Below, in pieces: positions 30,998 through 41,667 of a DNA stretch of 64,000 nt (position 1 is the stretch's first letter; every line of letters begins with the position of its first letter). Below the pieces are notes generated by a model, which had not been told where the DNA came from, searched no databases, and was given only the letters and a program-made list of their open reading frames with translations. A program made the position numbers and the translations under genes. This DNA is from Globisporangium splendens (lineage: Eukaryota; Oomycota; Peronosporomycetes; Pythiales; Pythiaceae): the NCBI GenBank assembly GCA_006386115.1, contig VFIW01000005.1, positions 124,001 through 188,000 of the forward strand. The letters run 5' to 3'.

Positions 30998-32647
30998 TTA
31001 CAGCATCGCGAAGTCGGTTTTCTTGGGCTGCGAGAGTTTGTCGTCATCCATGTCGAACGACTCGGGCGCGAACGCCTCGCTAAAGTTGATCGTGCTGTCG
31101 TTCATGCCCGAGCTGTACGAGAACGAGCTCGAGTAGATGGACGATTCGTTGCCCATCATCGCGGGCGACGAGATCCGGTCGTTGCCGAAGGACGCGTTCG
31201 ACGACGTGCGCACGTTGTTGTAGTGCGATGGCGAAAGGTCCGTGCAGGACACCGACGACGACCGCGAGTCGCGCTTGCTGTCACGCTTCGTGGCCATTAA
31301 CGTTGGCACCGGCGAGTTGGACAAGCGGCCAGGCGAGTTGGACATGCGGCCAGGCGATGGACCCGACATACGAGGCGAGGCGACAGGCGAGAGAGCGGCA
31401 TTGTCGGCATCGTCGACGCGCGAAAAGTAGCTTGGAGCAAATGGTGCGGAGTCGGTCTTCGAGCCTTGGACCTTTTCGTCGAGTTCCTTCTTTTTGCGAA
31501 TCACGACGACCACGACACCCGCGGTCGCTCCGACGGTGCCGAGCACCAAAAACACGGTGCCTGCCGGATTGGAACTGGTCTCCGATTTGGACGTGCTCAC
31601 CTGGGTGGCACCGTCGGACGAGGAGGAACTCGACGCCTTGCTGCCAGTGCTAGGACCGACGGTGCCCGGAGACGTATTCTGTTCACCACCAATGGAGCTC
31701 GCACCGGCGGCTCCAGTGCCGGCGCTGCTGCCAGCGAGGGAGCTCGAGTTGGACGAGCTCGACGACGAGTCACCGCAGCACGAGCCACCAAAGCAGAACG
31801 TGCCGAGAAGAGCAGCGTGGTCCGACGGGTAGCATCCATTGAATGCCGTGCGGAGCACCTCGGACTTCTTGTAGCACGCGCCATCGCGAAGGCGGTGCAG
31901 CGTGTAGTCAAACTTGGTCTGGCACGTTGGTGAGAGCATGTCGCCACAGAAAGTGGGGTCCAAAGTGGGTTCCGCCAAGTCGTTCTGCAAGAGCTTGACG
32001 ATCGCTGGGTAGTTCGGCAGCGCGTTGAAATCGCCCGTGACGACGATGAGCTTGTCCGTGGCTTGGCAGAGCGCGTCGATCTTGGCGAGAAGGATGTTGG
32101 ACGCCTGAATCTGTGCTTCGTCATTACCTGGCGTCTCGTAGTGCGTGTTCATGATGCACGCGGTTTGGCCGGACGCGATGTGCTCGAAACGACCCCACAC
32201 ACCCGTGCGGTAGTACTGCATGTTCCACGCGGCCGACATGGCATCCGGGTTTGGTCCATACCAGAACTGGCCATTCGTGATGAGTTTCCAGACCGCGGTC
32301 TTGTAGTACAGCGCATCGACTTCGGATGCCGCGCCATTGAGCGAGCCCGTTGACGTGCCGATCGAGACGTACGTGTCGGCCAGCTGCGAGTCCAAGTACG
32401 CCTTCTGGGCATCCGAGGTCTCCTGCGTGCCGAAGAAGTCGGGCATCACGCTCTTGATCTCGGCCACGACGTTGTCCTTGCGCACACCGTTCCAGTTGCT
32501 GCAGGTGCCGCCGGCATCGCCCGAGGCGTCCGACGTGCGGATGTTGAACGACATGATGTGCACTTCGACGCCATCGGCGGCGGCGGCGACAAGCGACGCC
32601 GTCAGCGCCAACGCCGCGCCAAGCGCCTGTTGCACGAATCGGACCAT
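30998..32647 (-). CDS. Secreted/type I membrane EEP-family nuclease-like protein 2
   Basis: A single exon of 549 residues with the same plan as its neighbour: signal peptide (MVRFVQQALGAALALTASLV), EEP fold (SFNIRT, GTQETSDAQ, NTHYETPGNDEAQ, VVTGDFNALPNYP, CYPSDHAALLGTFC), Ser-rich linker, membrane span (FLVLGTVGATAGVVVVVIRKK), and a cytoplasmic tail with repeated PGRMSNSPGRLSNSP. The tail end (INFSEAF, KKTDFAML) closely matches the paralogue, so the tail is under constraint as well as the fold. Start ATG 32647. Tandem duplication is the simplest origin; loss of the intron here or gain in gene 1 cannot be decided. Confidence 0.87.
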   Translation of the reverse strand: MVRFVQQALGAALALTASLVAAAADGVEVHIMSFNIRTSDASGDAGGTCSNWNGVRKDNVVAEIKSVMPDFFGTQETSDAQKAYLDSQLADTYVSIGTSTGSLNGAASEVDALYYKTAVWKLITNGQFWYGPNPDAMSAAWNMQYYRTGVWGRFEHIASGQTACIMNTHYETPGNDEAQIQASNILLAKIDALCQATDKLIVVTGDFNALPNYPAIVKLLQNDLAEPTLDPTFCGDMLSPTCQTKFDYTLHRLRDGACYKKSEVLRTAFNGCYPSDHAALLGTFCFGGSCCGDSSSSSSNSSSLAGSSAGTGAAGASSIGGEQNTSPGTVGPSTGSKASSSSSSDGATQVSTSKSETSSNPAGTVFLVLGTVGATAGVVVVVIRKKKELDEKVQGSKTDSAPFAPSYFSRVDDADNAALSPVASPRMSGPSPGRMSNSPGRLSNSPVPTLMATKRDSKRDSRSSSVSCTDLSPSHYNNVRTSSNASFGNDRISSPAMMGNESSIYSSSFSYSSGMNDSTINFSEAFAPESFDMDDDKLSQPKKTDFAML

Positions 32648-34276
32648 GATGCTGAGCTGGTTAAGTTAGATATCGAGAGGTTGGCCGATACAAGAGGCGT
32701 CCAGAGCTGACTGGTTGGGGAGCACACGCGTCACGTGAGACTTGGGGGATAAGACGCCACCGGAGACTCGTCGGTACCTGGGGAACCTGTGACTTTATGC
32801 TACGGAACGAATGCCAATGTGAGCAGTGGTGGCTATTGCCGACTGGCGTTGCACTGCGTACTGTAGGGAGCGATTGGTTGCTCGGTCGTTCCGTTGTTAG
32901 TCAAACAAGCAGCCTATAGTGAGCCAGCCACGATGTGTAAAGGGCGTGCCACTGCATGTAGTGCATAGTGGACGCCGCCATCTGCCAAAGGATACGGTCC
33001 AAGGGAGGAAGGACCCATGCAATTCCCTTCCCCAACCCCCCACGACAGCGAAACCGAAGCGCACTGAGAGCCATCTACACCTCTCATAATCGCAGTATCA
33101 GTCCTCTGAATGCAGCATATGAACAACTGATAGGACATGCATGGCTATTGTCAATAGAATAAATTAAAAAAAGAGGTCTTATGGTAGATGAAAGGGTTGG
33201 TATAGAGTGTCGGAACGGCTGTAGTCCCACCACCGACTGGGCTCGCGGAACCGCCAAAAGCCGGGCCACAACGGGTATCGCATGCAACAGCGCGATGGTC
33301 AAAGATATGGTTGCGCGCCATATTGGGGTCTGGACAGAGGCCAACACTCGCCACGAAGACCCCCGTGTGTCTAGGACAATGGTGGATTTGGATATCGCAG
33401 GAAGCGCGAATATGCGCCACACACTGCGGCGTATTACGGCCGATGCCTGACGCCGCCGTGCGGACGTTATCTGCCCGACGCCGTGGACAGTGCAGCCCGT
33501 GTGCAATCGGCCCGGATCTCGAATGGCTCGTTTTTATTATGGTGTTGTATGGGGAGGCAATCCCCACCCTGGCGCTAGGCCAACTTTCATTGAAGCCAAG
33601 GGAGCCAGAGAGAGAAGAGAAGAGAAGAGCAAAATGAGCACCGTTCTATGGAGAAATGCGGGGCTTCATCAGGTTGTGAGCTGTTGGCGTGTTGTATCGC
33701 CTCAGCGAATAGGAAAACGCTGATAATGATAATGTGTTAATAGGGACCTCTGTAAATCGCATGCCTTTGGCATTTCATATTCACGATAAAGTGGGATACA
33801 TGTGTTTGAATACTTACGATACCTTAATAATGCGCTAAGCTGTAGAAAGTAGTCGAAGTGGTGGAGGTCGCTATACTTTCTGTTTACATGGGGTCCAGTG
33901 TGCGGGAGCCTCTTCTACGTCGTCCTTCCTCCATGTGGTTCTTGCGCTCTTCTGTCGCTCAATCGCAGGAAAGACGCTGTTGAAGCTCTCTTTTTTCTCA
34001 TTTTCTTTCACGCATGCGGTGCTTGGTGGTCGCTTCTGGCGTCCCGTTGGTCGCTCTCACGTCTGCGATGCAATGTGATTGTGCCCTTGGTGCTACGATT
34101 GCATGCATGGTGAGTCATTTTCATATGGCGCAAACGCTCCGCAGCCACGAAGCGAGTCTCCGTATGGACACTTTGGCAAATCTCCAGCGATTCACTTTAG
34201 CTGCTCACCATCTATGGATACACACACTGGTAGGATATTCGGCATGAGCTGCACGCATGGCATGACATCAGCACTG
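32648..34276. other. Intergenic region, possible old repeat at 33150-33650
   Basis: Within it, 33151-33567 is open on the minus strand (138 codons), and overlapping frames of 90-108 codons are open on the plus strand, an unusual pattern for spacer DNA. No motif is recognised. A purine-rich AGAGAAGAGAAG tract lies near 33610. The 350 bp above 32647 should hold the EEP gene 2 promoter. Confidence 0.4.
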
Positions 34277-37200
34277 CTACTGCATCGTGCGAGTCGGTGG
34301 CAGACGCGACGAGTGCGAGGAAAGCTCCGCGCCACGAACAACCAACGATGAGTGGGCATGGCGCTCTCCTTGAACTGTGTTGGTAGCTGCGGTAGTAGCG
34401 CTGAGATCCAATCGTTGAACATGGTCGCGAAGGACGCTGAACGCGCTCCGTGTCGCAACTCCACTGCTATCACTACTCTCGACGGCAGCTCCGTCCCGCC
34501 CGCTACCAATGCGTCCCATCATCGCCATGGACCTCACGCCTCTACTGGCTGCGTGACTACTACTGTCATCAGAGTTCGTAATGGTTGACGGCATCTGGTC
34601 GAAAAACAGTGGCAGCCGGCTGGCAAATGGCGCTAATGCACGCGGCGACGGTCCTGCGGGCGGTGCTGCAAGCGAGACCGCCGCCTGCAGCTGCTGCACG
34701 CTTCGGAGCCGTTCGAACGCGGCGAGTGACTCGCGCGGATTGGCGTCGGCTGGTGTGAACCCTGGCGGCGCTTTCTTCTTCGTCGTCTCTGTGGCGATCG
34801 CAGCTGCTTGCACGTGACTTGGTGCTGATGACGCGTTGTCAGACATGGACGCTGCGTTGAATTCGTTAAAGCTACTCACTCGCTCTGGTGGCTGCTCAAA
34901 CAACGGGTTCGCCACATTCGTCATGTTGAATCCAAGTGGGTCAGTTCTTCGCCGTAGAGAGCTGCTTATCGATGGTCCACGTTCTTGAAGATCGTCGCTA
35001 CTCGACACGAGTCGTCCGATCTCGGAGCGAATGGAGTCGAAGTACAAATCGCTCCAGTCGTCTTCGAGGACGGAGCCAAGCGACAACAAACCGCCAGCAC
35101 TGCCATTGGAGTTCGAAGCTCCAAACCTGTTCTCCACGATCACTGCATCCTCTTCGCTCTCTTCCCCTTCATTGTCTCTGCTCGACCCAGTGCCATTGAG
35201 TAGCTGTTGCTGCTTGCTTGTGCGAGCGTTGCCGCCAATCCTACCAAAGGAGCTGAACGGCGTGTCCAGCTCCATTGAGAGCAAGAACGCATCATCGTCG
35301 TCTCCATCGACTTTCTGCTGCATCTTGAGCTCTGGAAGATGGTCGTTCGCCTTGTGTGGAGACAACTTCCAATCGTCCGACACCGTGGACATCGTTGTGC
35401 TTGTCGAGTCGATCGAGCTCGCCAGTACGTCGACGGGTTCTTGCATGTCAACATTGTTACTGCTGCTGTTGCTGCCAATGAGCACAACGGAGTTCGATTC
35501 CGATGAGGAAGGCGTCGTTGTAGCCTCACCACGAACGATTGCATTCTCTACGACAGTTTTCTGCTGCTGCTGCTCACCTCTCAGTTGACCCCTTTGCGCT
35601 TTCTTCTTTGTCTTGTCACTCGATTGAGCGGCGACTTCTTGGTCATTGGACTTGACTCGTCGAGGAGTTGTTTTCTTTTTGACATGGTTTTTCGATAATG
35701 AAGACGACGATTCCTTCGTATCCAACACATTGACTTTGAGCTTTCCGTCTGTTGCTTTGGATGCCAACTCGTTTGTGTTTCGCGCTAACAACACTGGTTC
35801 TGGTTCTTGTGCCTGCTGCAGCTGCTCCAGCTGCGCTTTTCTACGAGAACTAGGAGTCGCCTTGGCGCTCTCTGCACGAGTGTTCGTCTTCGTGTTTAAC
35901 ACCAGCTCGTTCTCTTTTTCGGCTGACAGCGCTAGTTCTTGCTTTTTCAAATCTTGCTTTACCCTTCTACGAGAACCAGGACTCGTCTTGCCGTTCTCAA
36001 TTTTCTTTTCAGAGTCGGTGACTTGAACTGGAGATGGTAATCTGGGGTGCTTTTGTCTCACATTGGCTTTATGCGCTTCTTGGTCGACAACTTCGGCACC
36101 AACAGTTGTACGACTTGTAACTGATGTTTCGCTCACTGGCACTGAAGCCGGCGTGTGAAACTTCTGGAGCTGAGTCGGTTGCCCTTTCATACGAGAGCCC
36201 TGGCTTACCTTGCAGTTCTCAGTTTTCTTTTCTGCGTCAGCAGCCTTTCTTGGAGATGGTTGCTTGGGAGGCTTTTGTCTCGCAGTGGTTGGGTAGGCTT
36301 CTTGGTCAGGAGCTTCCACATCAGCAGTTGCAACTGTCATCTCAGCTACTGGCACTAGGACCGGGATGCGAATCGGCGCAGTTCCAGCCGATTGCTCGGC
36401 ATCTTGGGCTTTGTCTTCCGTCTCCACCTGCTCACTGGACTCTTTCTCAGGGAGCGCGGCGACGAGTTTGGTTTGTCGTCCAAGCAACAGCTTTGTCACA
36501 GCTGGAGTATGCACTGCGGCTGCATCGAGAGAAGAATAGAAGTTTGCTCTCAGGTCATCTAGGAAAAGCGACGTGTCATTCACAACAGCCTCGCAGTTGT
36601 CATCGTGCTGGCTCAACTTGAGTACTTCGCCACCGTCATCGGGTAGTTTGCTGCTTGTGGGCATAGGAACTCGGTCACGATCAGTGTGCACCAACTTTGA
36701 GTAGTGTCGAAAGACAGACATCACGTCGCTCATAACAATGAATAGACCGTAGAGTGCGAGAACGGACGCTCCCATGCACACCCCTTTCCATATCACACGC
36801 AAGAAGTAGACGACAACGGCGAACTTCTGGGCTCGCAAGCACTCAAACGCGACCTCGGGGCTCATTTCGGCGATTATCGGCATCTGCTTGTGCGCATCGT
36901 CGCCGTAAATGAACACTTCGGCGTTCGCTCTCGAAAGGTAGCAGTTGGGTGCATGCAATAGTCGAATACCGACCGTTTCACCCGGATCAATTGCCAGCTT
37001 CAGCACACCATCTTCACCTTCATTCTCCACTACAGCTCGCTCGTTCGCTCGATCCGGTTCAAGTTTGAAGCTGTCGATCAGCCACAGTGCAGATGTATTC
37101 ACAAATGCCGCCATTTTGACAACAAGTCTGTAATTCCCGGTATTCATCAGCTCGAGCACGCGGTGCTTTGTGTGCGGGAGCAGCGGGTACAAAGCCCGAT

Positions 37201-40200
37201 GTGGCAACTCGGTCATTTGGAAACGCACCGTGCCATCGTCGCTTGTTGTATTTACCAAGCATGCGTCTGTCTTCTCGGTTAACTCGGAACAAGACTGCGC
37301 ATCGCCATCGCGGACATGCACGGAGAGTGCGCCTTGGCCGCTTCGCACAGTCAAGTGAAGCGGCTCGATGTGCGTCAGTTCATTGCGGAAGTAGATTGTC
37401 GAGGTAATATCTTGCACGTGGGTCGGACAGAAATACACTGGACCAACGTCTTCGCTTTCCTTGGAGTTCACACGCACGACTTGCTTAAAGAAGAACAACG
37501 GCGCGACTTTGTTGTGATTCTCTGACTGTGGTGTCCCAGAGGCAGCTATTTGCGCTTTTACCAATGTATACCATGCTTCTAGACATCGTTGTTCACCATC
37601 ATCGCCATTGTGGAAATCCAGGTCGCATTCGTAGTACAAGGACTGATCGTGTTCTGCTACTGCAACCTCGACATGGATCGGCGCATCGCTGGGATTGTAG
37701 ACACTGAAGTACTGATACCTGCACTCCAGCACCTTGGTAAGCGGGAACTCAAGGTGTGTCGGCATGGCTGTCCTGATGCGCGGACGAACCATTGGCGCAC
37801 GTAGCTTGACTGGTTCCGTGATCATTATATCTGTGTGGAGAGCTACGGTTGCCTCAAAGGGGAAGATACCCTCACTGGACTCGGCGCGTTCAAATTCCTC
37901 CCAGATGCGATCCCGACGCTCGAGAGCAGTAAGATCCTCGGCGGTGACGAAGTCTCCAAAATCGGACAAAAGCGGCAGCGTGCTTATCTCCAAGTCCGAA
38001 ATAAGCGGGAGGGAGCAATCGGCGTAGAACCTGCTCGCAGAGCACGCTTTGCTTTTTGATGGCGCAAACACGAGCGTCACTGCTGCTGCAGTGTCATTTT
38101 CTGGAAACCAGGTACGCATCGAGGCGACGTCTATGCTTGGATCTCGAACTGCAACTCCTCGCAGTATCAACCTGTGAGCAAATGTACTAGAGTAGTGCAG
38201 CTCTGTAACCGCATGTCGACCCGGAAACAGCGGTTCGAGCGTAATCTCACGGACCAGCGGCTCGATCGTACCTTCCACATTCTCGAACTCGGCATACACG
38301 TGGATGAACTCCAGCGGCGTCTCGATTGTGAACATGTACTCAGAAAATAATCCCAGCACATCCTTCACCTGAAGTCCAATGTGCAGCGCAAGATCGTATC
38401 CTGGGGGGATTGTGGTGGCAGCGTCACGTAGTTTTTTGCTGGATTGTTGGCGTCGTTGTGTAGATGTGAGGTTCATGCTTGGTGACGTCAGACGGAGCAA
38501 CTCCGCGTCGTTCGTCCACTGTCGCCCGAGGGCATTGATCTCCATCGACGCATGCATCGATTCTGACATGCTCGAGTGAATACTCACATCAAAAAGATGG
38601 CTTTGGGTGGTCAAGTCCACGATCTCGACGTCGATTGGGACGGGATCCACGCTTGAAAAGTTCAGGATCTCGGTACGCCGCGGTCCCAGCGACGATACTT
38701 TCCCAAACTTCAGTACGTAAGAACGACAAAATTTCACATCATCCTCACCTTCAGCTTTGGAATTGCGCTTGGAGCTCAATGGGATGCACTCTCTCGGGAT
38801 TCTCTTGCTCTGTGGTCGTGCCACTGGTAGGTATCCAGTCGCCGAGGCATTGGAGGATAACACATCGCCATCTTTCGAAGACATCACGTGAAGCAGTCCA
38901 TAGAAGACATGCACATGCACGCGGTGTGTCGCGACACTGGTTTCGATTTGAATCGGGATGGATTCAGGCACAAGCGGCCTGTCGTGGACGGTGGCGGGCG
39001 TGATACGGAGTTGTATCTCGGACCAATACTGACCGCTCGAAGCGACACCGGCTTCATAATGGACGACCTCGACTAGGGAATCTATTGCCGACTCGGACGG
39101 GATCCACACACGCTCGAGTTCGACCGGGATGTTGTACAGATTCTTGAGGCTAAGCGTTCGATTAACGATTTCTCCAGCGTGGACGCTGTTGGAGACATTC
39201 CAGGCGTAGTATAAGCGATGATTCTCAATGCCGTGACGTTGTGGCTCAATCGTCGTAGGGTGCGATATCGTTGGCACGATGACTCGCACCAGTGTGTCCT
39301 CGAAGTGGTACCCGATGCTGCCATCCAGGAAAGTCGCCGAGAGACCAAACATCATACTGCTCTCTCCGGTGTAATTGGTTCGCAGCGCCAGCGTCGCAAC
39401 GCACTCACCGTCTTCCTGCCCGAACGTTCTTCGAACATCGAGCGTCAGCGCTTGCAGCACTCGCGATTTCGCTGGAATCACCAGTGGACCGTTGAATGTC
39501 ACCGAGACATTCATCATCGTCGTCGCGGACCCGTCGGAGATCATCTGCATGTCGTACATTCGAATCGGCTCCGACGCCGCATTGTGGATATGGAGGGCGA
39601 CTTCGCGGTGCGCGTCCTGGGTCGTGATCATCCCGATCATGATCTGGGTCGGCTCAAAGCGGATCCCTTCGTCGACGGCTTCGAGCATCACGGGGATCCG
39701 TAGCTGCTGCATGCTCGAGAGCACGATGCGGATATACGTGAAGTAGAATCCTGCCTCGCGCGGCACAAACGTGTAGTTGATAATCGGCTTCTGCACACCA
39801 ACAGGGAGGTCCCAGATGTATGCGCGCGGTCCACCACGCTTTGCCAACGACGGCGGCGTCATCGCTGTCACGCCGTACGGCATCGAGAATGTGCCCATTG
39901 GGTCCAGCGTAAACACATCGAGCACGCGCACAAAGTAGTCCAAAGAGTTTTCCATATACAGCGTTGTATCGTAGCGCGCGCCGGTGGGAATAATGGCGCG
40001 AATCCCATTAATACCGAATGGATTCGATACGATATTCGCCGTCATCTGTAGCGCAAAGCTTCCGGAGGAAGTATGCACACGCATAAACGCTTCATACTCA
40101 GCTTCCGGTTGGCTCGGGGTGAACAGGAACTGCACGGTCACATTCGTCCCTGGCGTCAGCGTCATACCGCGCACATCCGTCACGATCTCATATCCGTCTC

Positions 40201-40780
40201 GGGTCACGTCGAGGGTATCGATGCGCACATCGACACCACCACGATTCATGACGTCAACATGCCAAACAACTGAGGCACACGTCATGCGAGTGCCCATATC
40301 AAGTCGCTTGGGGCCAAACGTGATCGCCTGGCCGTCCACAGGCAGCGGATCCAGCTCTTGCGCTTCATTTCTTCTCGACGCGGTCGGCATTCCGCGCGTA
40401 ATGGAGATCCCGCGTGGTCGCTGGATGCGGCCCACACCCGCCGTCGACGCGAACCCATCGCTGTCCACTCTAATGTACTTGTCGCTCGACGCCAGCGACT
40501 CGTGCAGCCGCGCAGCCGCCGAAGTATCGGCTACGAACGCCTCACGCGCGTGTCGCGACGGTACTTCGATCGCGAACTTGGTGCCGACGATGCTGTTGGA
40601 TCGATGCCTCGGCAGCTGCGCATAGCGGTAGACCGCGGCGTCACCTTCCTCGTTCTGCTGTGACTGAGCTGTCGTTTCTTGTGAATACGCCAGAGTTGGC
40701 ACTGTTGCCGCCACCAATAGCAGCAGCAACAGCAGGTGGAGCGCGGAGTACGGCATCCTGAGGCTGCTTCTCCGCCGCAT
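34277..40780 (-). CDS. TMEM131: TMEM131-like membrane protein, 2167 residues, single exon
   Basis: One uninterrupted frame of 6.5 kb. A signal peptide (about 1-31, LHLLLLLLLVAATVPTLA) is followed by a long luminal part with PapD/ASH-like beta-sandwich repeats typical of TMEM131 (ITFGPKRLDMGTRMTCASVV; VTVQFLFTPSQPEAEYEAFM; NNIYNIPVELE-type linkers). One transmembrane segment lies near residue 1320-1345 (VVVYFLRVIWKGVCMGASVL). The cytoplasmic tail is about 800 residues, low in complexity and Ser/Lys/Glu-rich, with two imperfect repeats near 1475-1620 (RQKPPKQPSPRKAADAEKK / RQKHPRLPSPVQVTDSEKK). TMEM131 binds cargo such as procollagen and the TRAPP complex in animals; the cargo here is unknown. 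The ATG at 40780 is the first of two in frame. Confidence 0.85.
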   Translation of the reverse strand: MRRRSSLRMPYSALHLLLLLLLVAATVPTLAYSQETTAQSQQNEEGDAAVYRYAQLPRHRSNSIVGTKFAIEVPSRHAREAFVADTSAAARLHESLASSDKYIRVDSDGFASTAGVGRIQRPRGISITRGMPTASRRNEAQELDPLPVDGQAITFGPKRLDMGTRMTCASVVWHVDVMNRGGVDVRIDTLDVTRDGYEIVTDVRGMTLTPGTNVTVQFLFTPSQPEAEYEAFMRVHTSSGSFALQMTANIVSNPFGINGIRAIIPTGARYDTTLYMENSLDYFVRVLDVFTLDPMGTFSMPYGVTAMTPPSLAKRGGPRAYIWDLPVGVQKPIINYTFVPREAGFYFTYIRIVLSSMQQLRIPVMLEAVDEGIRFEPTQIMIGMITTQDAHREVALHIHNAASEPIRMYDMQMISDGSATTMMNVSVTFNGPLVIPAKSRVLQALTLDVRRTFGQEDGECVATLALRTNYTGESSMMFGLSATFLDGSIGYHFEDTLVRVIVPTISHPTTIEPQRHGIENHRLYYAWNVSNSVHAGEIVNRTLSLKNLYNIPVELERVWIPSESAIDSLVEVVHYEAGVASSGQYWSEIQLRITPATVHDRPLVPESIPIQIETSVATHRVHVHVFYGLLHVMSSKDGDVLSSNASATGYLPVARPQSKRIPRECIPLSSKRNSKAEGEDDVKFCRSYVLKFGKVSSLGPRRTEILNFSSVDPVPIDVEIVDLTTQSHLFDVSIHSSMSESMHASMEINALGRQWTNDAELLRLTSPSMNLTSTQRRQQSSKKLRDAATTIPPGYDLALHIGLQVKDVLGLFSEYMFTIETPLEFIHVYAEFENVEGTIEPLVREITLEPLFPGRHAVTELHYSSTFAHRLILRGVAVRDPSIDVASMRTWFPENDTAAAVTLVFAPSKSKACSASRFYADCSLPLISDLEISTLPLLSDFGDFVTAEDLTALERRDRIWEEFERAESSEGIFPFEATVALHTDIMITEPVKLRAPMVRPRIRTAMPTHLEFPLTKVLECRYQYFSVYNPSDAPIHVEVAVAEHDQSLYYECDLDFHNGDDGEQRCLEAWYTLVKAQIAASGTPQSENHNKVAPLFFFKQVVRVNSKESEDVGPVYFCPTHVQDITSTIYFRNELTHIEPLHLTVRSGQGALSVHVRDGDAQSCSELTEKTDACLVNTTSDDGTVRFQMTELPHRALYPLLPHTKHRVLELMNTGNYRLVVKMAAFVNTSALWLIDSFKLEPDRANERAVVENEGEDGVLKLAIDPGETVGIRLLHAPNCYLSRANAEVFIYGDDAHKQMPIIAEMSPEVAFECLRAQKFAVVVYFLRVIWKGVCMGASVLALYGLFIVMSDVMSVFRHYSKLVHTDRDRVPMPTSSKLPDDGGEVLKLSQHDDNCEAVVNDTSLFLDDLRANFYSSLDAAAVHTPAVTKLLLGRQTKLVAALPEKESSEQVETEDKAQDAEQSAGTAPIRIPVLVPVAEMTVATADVEAPDQEAYPTTARQKPPKQPSPRKAADAEKKTENCKVSQGSRMKGQPTQLQKFHTPASVPVSETSVTSRTTVGAEVVDQEAHKANVRQKHPRLPSPVQVTDSEKKIENGKTSPGSRRRVKQDLKKQELALSAEKENELVLNTKTNTRAESAKATPSSRRKAQLEQLQQAQEPEPVLLARNTNELASKATDGKLKVNVLDTKESSSSLSKNHVKKKTTPRRVKSNDQEVAAQSSDKTKKKAQRGQLRGEQQQQKTVVENAIVRGEATTTPSSSESNSVVLIGSNSSSNNVDMQEPVDVLASSIDSTSTTMSTVSDDWKLSPHKANDHLPELKMQQKVDGDDDDAFLLSMELDTPFSSFGRIGGNARTSKQQQLLNGTGSSRDNEGEESEEDAVIVENRFGASNSNGSAGGLLSLGSVLEDDWSDLYFDSIRSEIGRLVSSSDDLQERGPSISSSLRRRTDPLGFNMTNVANPLFEQPPERVSSFNEFNAASMSDNASSAPSHVQAAAIATETTKKKAPPGFTPADANPRESLAAFERLRSVQQLQAAVSLAAPPAGPSPRALAPFASRLPLFFDQMPSTITNSDDSSSHAASRGVRSMAMMGRIGSGRDGAAVESSDSSGVATRSAFSVLRDHVQRLDLSATTAATNTVQGERHAHSSLVVRGAELSSHSSRLPPTRTMQ

Positions 40781-41667
40781 TCTTTTCCTGCGCGCGACGC
40801 TCGCAAATTGCGCTTTTTGGCTCGAAAAGGAAATGCAGCGAGAGAGAGCTGCAAAGCGAGTTCCTTTTAGTGGAAGATGTCATCAAGTTCCAGAGGACGG
40901 TGCATTGCTGGATGCGTAGAAAAATGTAGAAGGAAACCAAGGATTGTACAAAATATAGGATTAAACAGGTTCTTCTGATCGCTCTCCTTGAGCACGAGTG
41001 TGCGGTGGTGTGGTGGAAGCGAAAGAGGACCCAAATGGCTTCGGAAATGGGTCTTTGAGAGACTGAGTGAGTGGTGGACCTCTGTGTGCGGCGCAGAAAT
41101 AAGGGAATGCAGTCCCGTCGCACTGGATACAATGCAGCTGTGGCAGCAGCCTGCAGTAGTTGCAGCAACAGAAGGAAGTAGCATGGAAGCTTGGGAAGCC
41201 TCGCGAGCAAGCTGTCCTATGGCAATTTGGGTCTTGCTCAAAGAGCTGCTTCAGATTCCCAAGGAGCTCTTCATTCTGCGTGTTGGCAATTTGCCTTTCC
41301 TTGACCAGCCAGACTGCACTTGACGTCCGTAGCTGCTGATGCAGTGCTCGCAACAACCTCTGAGAGCCACGTTGATTCGGCAGGTGGCGCCGAAGAACGA
41401 AGCATTCACTGCAGAAAAATAAAAGGATCGTGATGCCACTCGATATGCTCTTTTTGTTGCAGGTAGTTTCCATTTGATTAACTCGTCGAGCAAAAGAGTG
41501 ACCGTGTGTGCGATCAGAAATCACTCGTTATGACGACCATCATCAGTGGCAACTAACACTTGTCCTCGCATGTCTAGCCTCCATCCACTAAAGCTCGTTC
41601 GGCACGGAGATTGCCGACTGATGAAGCTTCCCACATCGTTGAGCAGTAGTTCGAACCAATAAATGAT
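40781..41667 (-). other. Intergenic, with a doubtful Cys-rich open frame
   Basis: From an in-frame ATG near 41473 (METTCNKKS) to TAA at 40961 the minus strand is open for about 170 codons. It contains a Cys/His cluster (CCCNYCRLLPQLHCIQC, then FCAAH) that looks zinc-binding. However, a strong polypyrimidine-AG acceptor (TTTATTTTTCTGCAG) lies inside the frame and other frames are also open. Real gene or not cannot be decided. Confidence 0.25.

Noticed and set aside
33540..33600. Helitron-like 3' hairpin near GGGGAGGCAATCCCC
   Set aside because: Stem is only five bases and there is no CTRR end, 5' TC start or Rep/helicase sequence.
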